A stretch of DNA of 64,000 nucleotides from contig WPIO01000009.1 in assembly GCA_009760855.2 (NCBI GenBank), positions 6,654,501-6,718,500 on the forward strand. Direction: 5' to 3'. The notes under the pieces are model-generated. The model worked only from the letters and a program-made list of their open reading frames with translations, did no database searches and had not been told where the DNA came from. The stretch comes from Cristatella mucedo. Its lineage: Eukaryota > Bryozoa > Phylactolaemata > Cristatellidae. Below are positions 41,472 to 47,239 of this stretch, one piece after another (position 1 is the first letter of the stretch; the number at the start of each line of letters is the position of its first letter). The translations under genes were made by a program, and so were the position numbers.

Positions 41472-44400
41472 GAGGGAGAGAGAGAGCAAGAATGATAATG
41501 GATTGCCTGCTACAGGACTAGAGCCCTCGACCTGGACCTGTATTGAGAGCACCTTACCCACATCGGCTAAGACTTTATCCGTTACCCTCTCCAGAATTTT
41601 ATTTCCCAGGTCAAATGCTGACACTTATCTCATTGACAGCATCCTGTCTCAGCTAAGCTTCTCAGGTTTTCTTCCTTTCGTAAAGTATAGCCTGTCGGCT
41701 ATAGTACGAGCGGCAAGAGCCGCCCAGGCTCCCGGTGTACTAAAGATTACCCAGTGTGGCATCACCATAGCCTTCTAGGCGTTGTGGAGTTGCAGAATGC
41801 GAGCGATGTACAGTTATATCCACGTCAATAGATGCGTATCTATTGCTTCAGGCCTGGGTATCGGCAACGAATTACATCTTTCGCACGAAACATGACGCGT
41901 GCAAAGGTGCCAGACGTAAGCCGTGCCACCGAAGGCTAGTTGTACTAGCGTCCAGAAGCACGACTAGCTAGTAGTAGAAACAGCTCTAGCGCTCGCTAGG
42001 TGGCTATGACGTGAGCCGTGATGGCACACTAGGTAAGGTGGTTGGTTTCACGACCTCGGTCCCGACGTCATGGGTTCGATTCCTGTGGTGGGTGATTCTT
42101 TATTGCCACTGCAAGCGGTGGTGATAGCCGTAAAAGCTCTTCTGTCACTATACAAAAGAGGCTGTTTAATCAGCTTGGATTTATATTTATTTATCTAATT
42201 TATTTATGACAGATTACGTCAGCAATCAACAATGCCCGCGGCTCATTAATTAGTCGGCGTTCTTTCGTAAACCTTTGGCTTTACTTTCCTTGGCTCAGCA
42301 GGGAGACGAGTTTTCAAGGAGGCTCAAAGAAAACTGTCTAATGATAACTTTGTGATTCCCCAGAAGATCCAAGCTGTATCCTGTATTACGATTGATCTGG
42401 CTGATAATAATCGCACCTCAGACTGCTAGTAATGACTGGTGACTGACATAATCGGGTGGATAAGCATGCACTGCTTTATTTTAAACCCGTGAATAAATTG
42501 CACCTCGTTTAGCTTGTATTTTTATCTTTACTAATTAAAGCAAGAAAGTCCGTCACGCCTCAAGATGGCGCACTTGCGTCACATGGCAAGATGGCGTAGA
42601 GTGTCGTCCATGACGGAACTTCAATGACTCAGTGAAGCGAGTCCACAGGCAGTGAGCTGCTCACAGTATATTACGGTTCGGAAAATATTAGCAATACAAT
42701 TAATCTATGATAAGTCAGCGTTACAACTTACTATAGCGTACAAAATGCATGCGAACGGAAAAAAGCGACTGCGTTCTGAAATCGCTTTAGCCATAAGTCA
42801 ACTGTGCAAGTCGAATAAGTTTCGCGCGAAGCGGCGAAGCTCGCAGCGCTCAGCTTTGAATGGAACGCCTCGTTGCTTTCATTCCAAAGAAACGCGATCA
42901 GAAACTTTCTCCTCCCTAGATGTCTTTGACGACGATGGAACTAAGAACGTCATCAGCGTACCGAGCCGAAGAACGATTAAACTTCAGTCGCAGCAGATAG
43001 CAGATAAGCACGCCGGACGAGGAGGACGACCCAAGGCTAAAGCGAGGAAGATGTAGCAAGCCTATTGCGAGACAGCCAACGCTAGTAATTCTGTAGAGCG
43101 CTCGATAGAAGACGCCCGTGCCTGAGCCAGTTTTAAGTTTATATGAGAAAACATCCACACTGAGCTTAATTATCCGCAGCTGCTCAGCCCCTGGTTTCTC
43201 ACATCATTCTCATTGCTTAGCAACCAGCTATTCAGAAACCTAAGTATGTACCACTCTGGCTACTACTGTGGTTCTGTGAAGCGCTAAGAATCATAACAAT
43301 AAACCATTAAACGGACGCCTGCCATATTAGCCACGATGCACAAAAAGGCTCAGCAGTTTCTAGTTGCTTATAAAGCACTAGTGAGAAGTATGGATAGAGG
43401 GTGAACAGAGCACGCACAGTGACAAGGTCTTCAGCCCATGCCAAGATGAAATAGTAAAAAAAAACTTACCCTCACCGTAATCTCCTCTAACCTAAGAAGT
43501 GCTGCCGTTCTTAAAGGCGAAAATCTTACGGTTTCGGTACCACAAATGAGCGGTTTTGAAAAATTTGTTAGCCTCCGGTCTTGCATCGTTTTTGTGACGT
43601 TTGCTCAAAATCTGGGTGCACTGGTCCAAAAAGACTTGCGATGGGTGCATAGCTTCCACTACTAAGTTGATTTAATTTCCGCTGAGGAAAGCTGTTAAGA
43701 TCAGGGCCTCTTTACAAAAAAGTATGGCAGGCGCATGTGTTCACGCGAATGTGAAGCCAGTATTGATTATTGCAATTTTCTTTACGCCGAACTCTCAATG
43801 GCAAAGCTCGGCAGTTCGTCTGGTCTGCCGCCTAAGAGGTAGCGAATTTTATCTGAGCTTGGTTTACTCCATATCGAGTATCATATCTACTTCAAGATCC
43901 TCTTTCATCTTGCTTACACGTCTCTCGCACCAGGCTACCTGTCCTTGACCTCTTTTCTTCTCTGCTGTGCAGCGCTGTGATGTGTGCTTTCGCACAACCT
44001 GCTCAGCTTTCAGTCGTCGAGTCGTTCCCAGCGGAATATTTAAATCTGTAGCTGATTGGGCCTTCCGTTCGTAGGCTCCGAAACTTGGTACCGGCTTCTA
44101 TCGCTATCTGGGTCGACTTTGCAGCATTTTAAGTCTAAGCTAGATGCACTACTGCTTCGCTCAGCATTGCCTGCTCCGCGGTGAACTTGTCTATTTCGCT
44201 GCAAGCCTACTTTGGGTATTTACCGGTGTCCGATTCAGGGTACGTTACTAATCATCGGCACTGAGTTTATTTTCGCGTGCTTTCAATGCATATCCGAATC
44301 ATGATTCCTTTGAACTTTCGTGCTACAGAAATGACTTATCACTACAGCTTCTTTCTCTCTGCAACTGCAATACTCTTAATAATAATAATAATAATGAACT

Positions 44401-47168
44401 TGATAAAGCACCCTCAGAGAACTCAGTCTCTCTCTAGGCACTTTACATTTGCTGCAAAGGGAAATGCAATTAAATGGTGAGTAAAAATCATGCTTGATAA
44501 ACAAACAAAATGAATAACATCGTTAGGGGTGACATGCACAGAGTCAGCATGCAAATGTGGTTTGTGACAGCATGCACAGTGTCAGCACGCATAAGCACAT
44601 CAAGGACGAATCACAGGGACCGACTAAATGCTGTCCTAAATAGGTGTGTTTTTAAGTTCTTTTTAAATGTGGTCAGGTCAGGGGATATTCTGACGCAGGT
44701 CGGGAGGGAGTTCCAGGCTTTGGGAGCATACAAACTAAATGCACGGTCTCCAAAGGATTTGAGGTTTGTACGAGGTATTTGTAGACTGTTGGATTCCGAA
44801 AAGCGGGTGGTACGATGCTTGGCCTGGTGGGGGAGTAGATCTGATAGGTAGGCTGGAGCCAAAGAATGAAGTGACCTAAAAGTGAGCGACAAAACGTTGA
44901 AGTCAATCCGTTGCTTGACTGGTAGCCAGTGCAGGTCGGCGAGAAGTGGTGTAATGTGGCAACTGCGACGCTCACGACAGACAAACCTGGCTGCGAAGTT
45001 TTGCACCAGCTGCAATCGCCTGATTGCACATGCCGGTAGGCCAGCAAGCAGTGAATTACAGAAGTCGAGACGGGATGTCACGAATGCATGGACCAACTCG
45101 GACGTGGTATCCTTATCTAAACGAGCCCGATTTTTAGCAATGTCATGAAGCTGAAAATAGGCAGATTTGACTGTGGAGCTGATATGGTCGTCTAACGAGA
45201 GGTCGCTTTGGAACATGACACCTAGATTTCGAGCTGATTCAACAGGAGATATGCTAACAGAGCCAATTTTGAGTGTCAGCCATTCCAATTTGTGAATCAC
45301 ACTGGGTTTGTCCATTACTAGTAAGTTAGTTGTATCATCGTTTAGTTTTAGAAAATTTGCTGCCATCCATGTGCGGATGTCATCAATACATGCAGCAAGT
45401 GAGTTGAGATAATTTGAGGTGCTCGAAGGCTGGAAGGGATTAAAGCAAAGGTACAACTGAGTGTCCGCATAGAAGTGAAAGCCTAGACTGAGCTTGGCAA
45501 TCACATCAGCAGGAGGGAGAGTAATAACCGTGAAAAGAACCGGACCTAGCACGGATCCCTGAGGTACCCCATATTTCAGGGGTACTTCAGATGATCTTGT
45601 CTATTCGCGTCAATACTCTGGAGTCTCCCACTGAGATAGGACCTGAACCACTGCAGGGTAGTGCCAGTGATGCCCAGGCGAGATGAGAGGCGCTCTAGAA
45701 GAACTTTGTGATCGATGGTATCAAAAGCTGCCGAAAGATCAAGCAAAACAAGCAGAGACACTCTACCCACGTCTGCATTCCTAAGTAGGTCGTTGTAGAT
45801 ACCCTATGCAATGCTGACTCTGTGGAGTGATTAGCTCTAAAGCCAGACTGGAACTTACTAGCAAGGTGTGAGGTTTCGATATATGAGTTCAGTTGGTCAG
45901 CCACGACCCGTTCCAGTGTCTTTGATAGAAATGATAGAAGGAAGACTGGGCGGTAATTGCTTAAGTGCTCTTGGTCTAGTATGTCTTTCTTGAAAAGTGG
46001 CCTGACTACGGCTTTTTTGAAAGGTTGAAAAGCCTCTTTTGAGTGCTTTGGCTACGGGTCTATACAAGTCAGGCTGACGGTTGAGCAGGGTTAACAGTTA
46101 CCGTCTTTACAGTTAGGATAGCAGGAGGCGGAAGAGGGGTAGTCTTAGACGGACCGGTTGGCTCTTAAGTGATGCGGATGCCAGAAGGAAGACATTAGGG
46201 TGGAACGCTGACTTCCTAGCGAACAGTAGACTACGTTCCATAGTAAAAAGAAACGCATGGAGTACAGCATATTGCAAGCAGAAGTAGGCAGCAATCGTAC
46301 TGCTAGGGCTTGAGGCTCACAGAGCCAACACTTGTGTACATTCACATCCGGTCTGTGTGTGTCAGACTCGATACGCTACGTGCTGCCTTGAGAAGATGAT
46401 ATCCCTCATTCATTTCAACCTTCACAAGCGTATGGAAGTTACGAGGAGTGTAGCGAATTTCCTCGCCGTGCCGCCGATTTTACCCCTCGGATTCCCTTAA
46501 ACTTCTCAACTTCGTCTATAAACGAAAGATGTTACTTTCACGAGTCCCTGTCATTGATATCGCAAGCTACAGACGTCTAGCCCATTGTAGAGTATTGTAA
46601 GAAGTTATATATCAAGAATTGAGAAACATGAAAAATATGTGAATGAAATGTGGGTGACAAAATTCTTCATTTTTCAAAAACCTATAACTTACCCTTTGAG
46701 CTGCTGCTTTCCCACACTATTAATCGCAAGGCAGCCGAACGAATAACGTTATCCAAGGCATGCCATTATAATTGCTTTTTCTTGATCTTTCTCTTGTTCT
46801 TGGGAAGCAGATGATTATTCACGGTCGTGTTAACGTAAATACAAATAAATAAATACAATTCATTTGTATGGCGCCCTAAGAGAACTCAATCTCTATTCAG
46901 GCGCTTCACATATGCCATGGGCCTCGAGCCCACGACCTCGGTCAGACCTTGATCGGGGCGAGCACCTTAACCACTGGACCAAACCAGCTCGGTATATAGA
47001 TTGTATCACTGATTTCTGCCTTGTTTCATGCAAAGGAGACAACAGAAAGGGCATCGCGAATGGTGATTAGAAGCCGGCGTGCTCAGTGGACTCAACGTAT
47101 ACGTATATAGGCGGACCGACCAATTGACCTTTGCAGCACATGTTAGTGCCTAGGAAGAGGTACATTTC

Positions 47169-47239
<71 letters not shown>

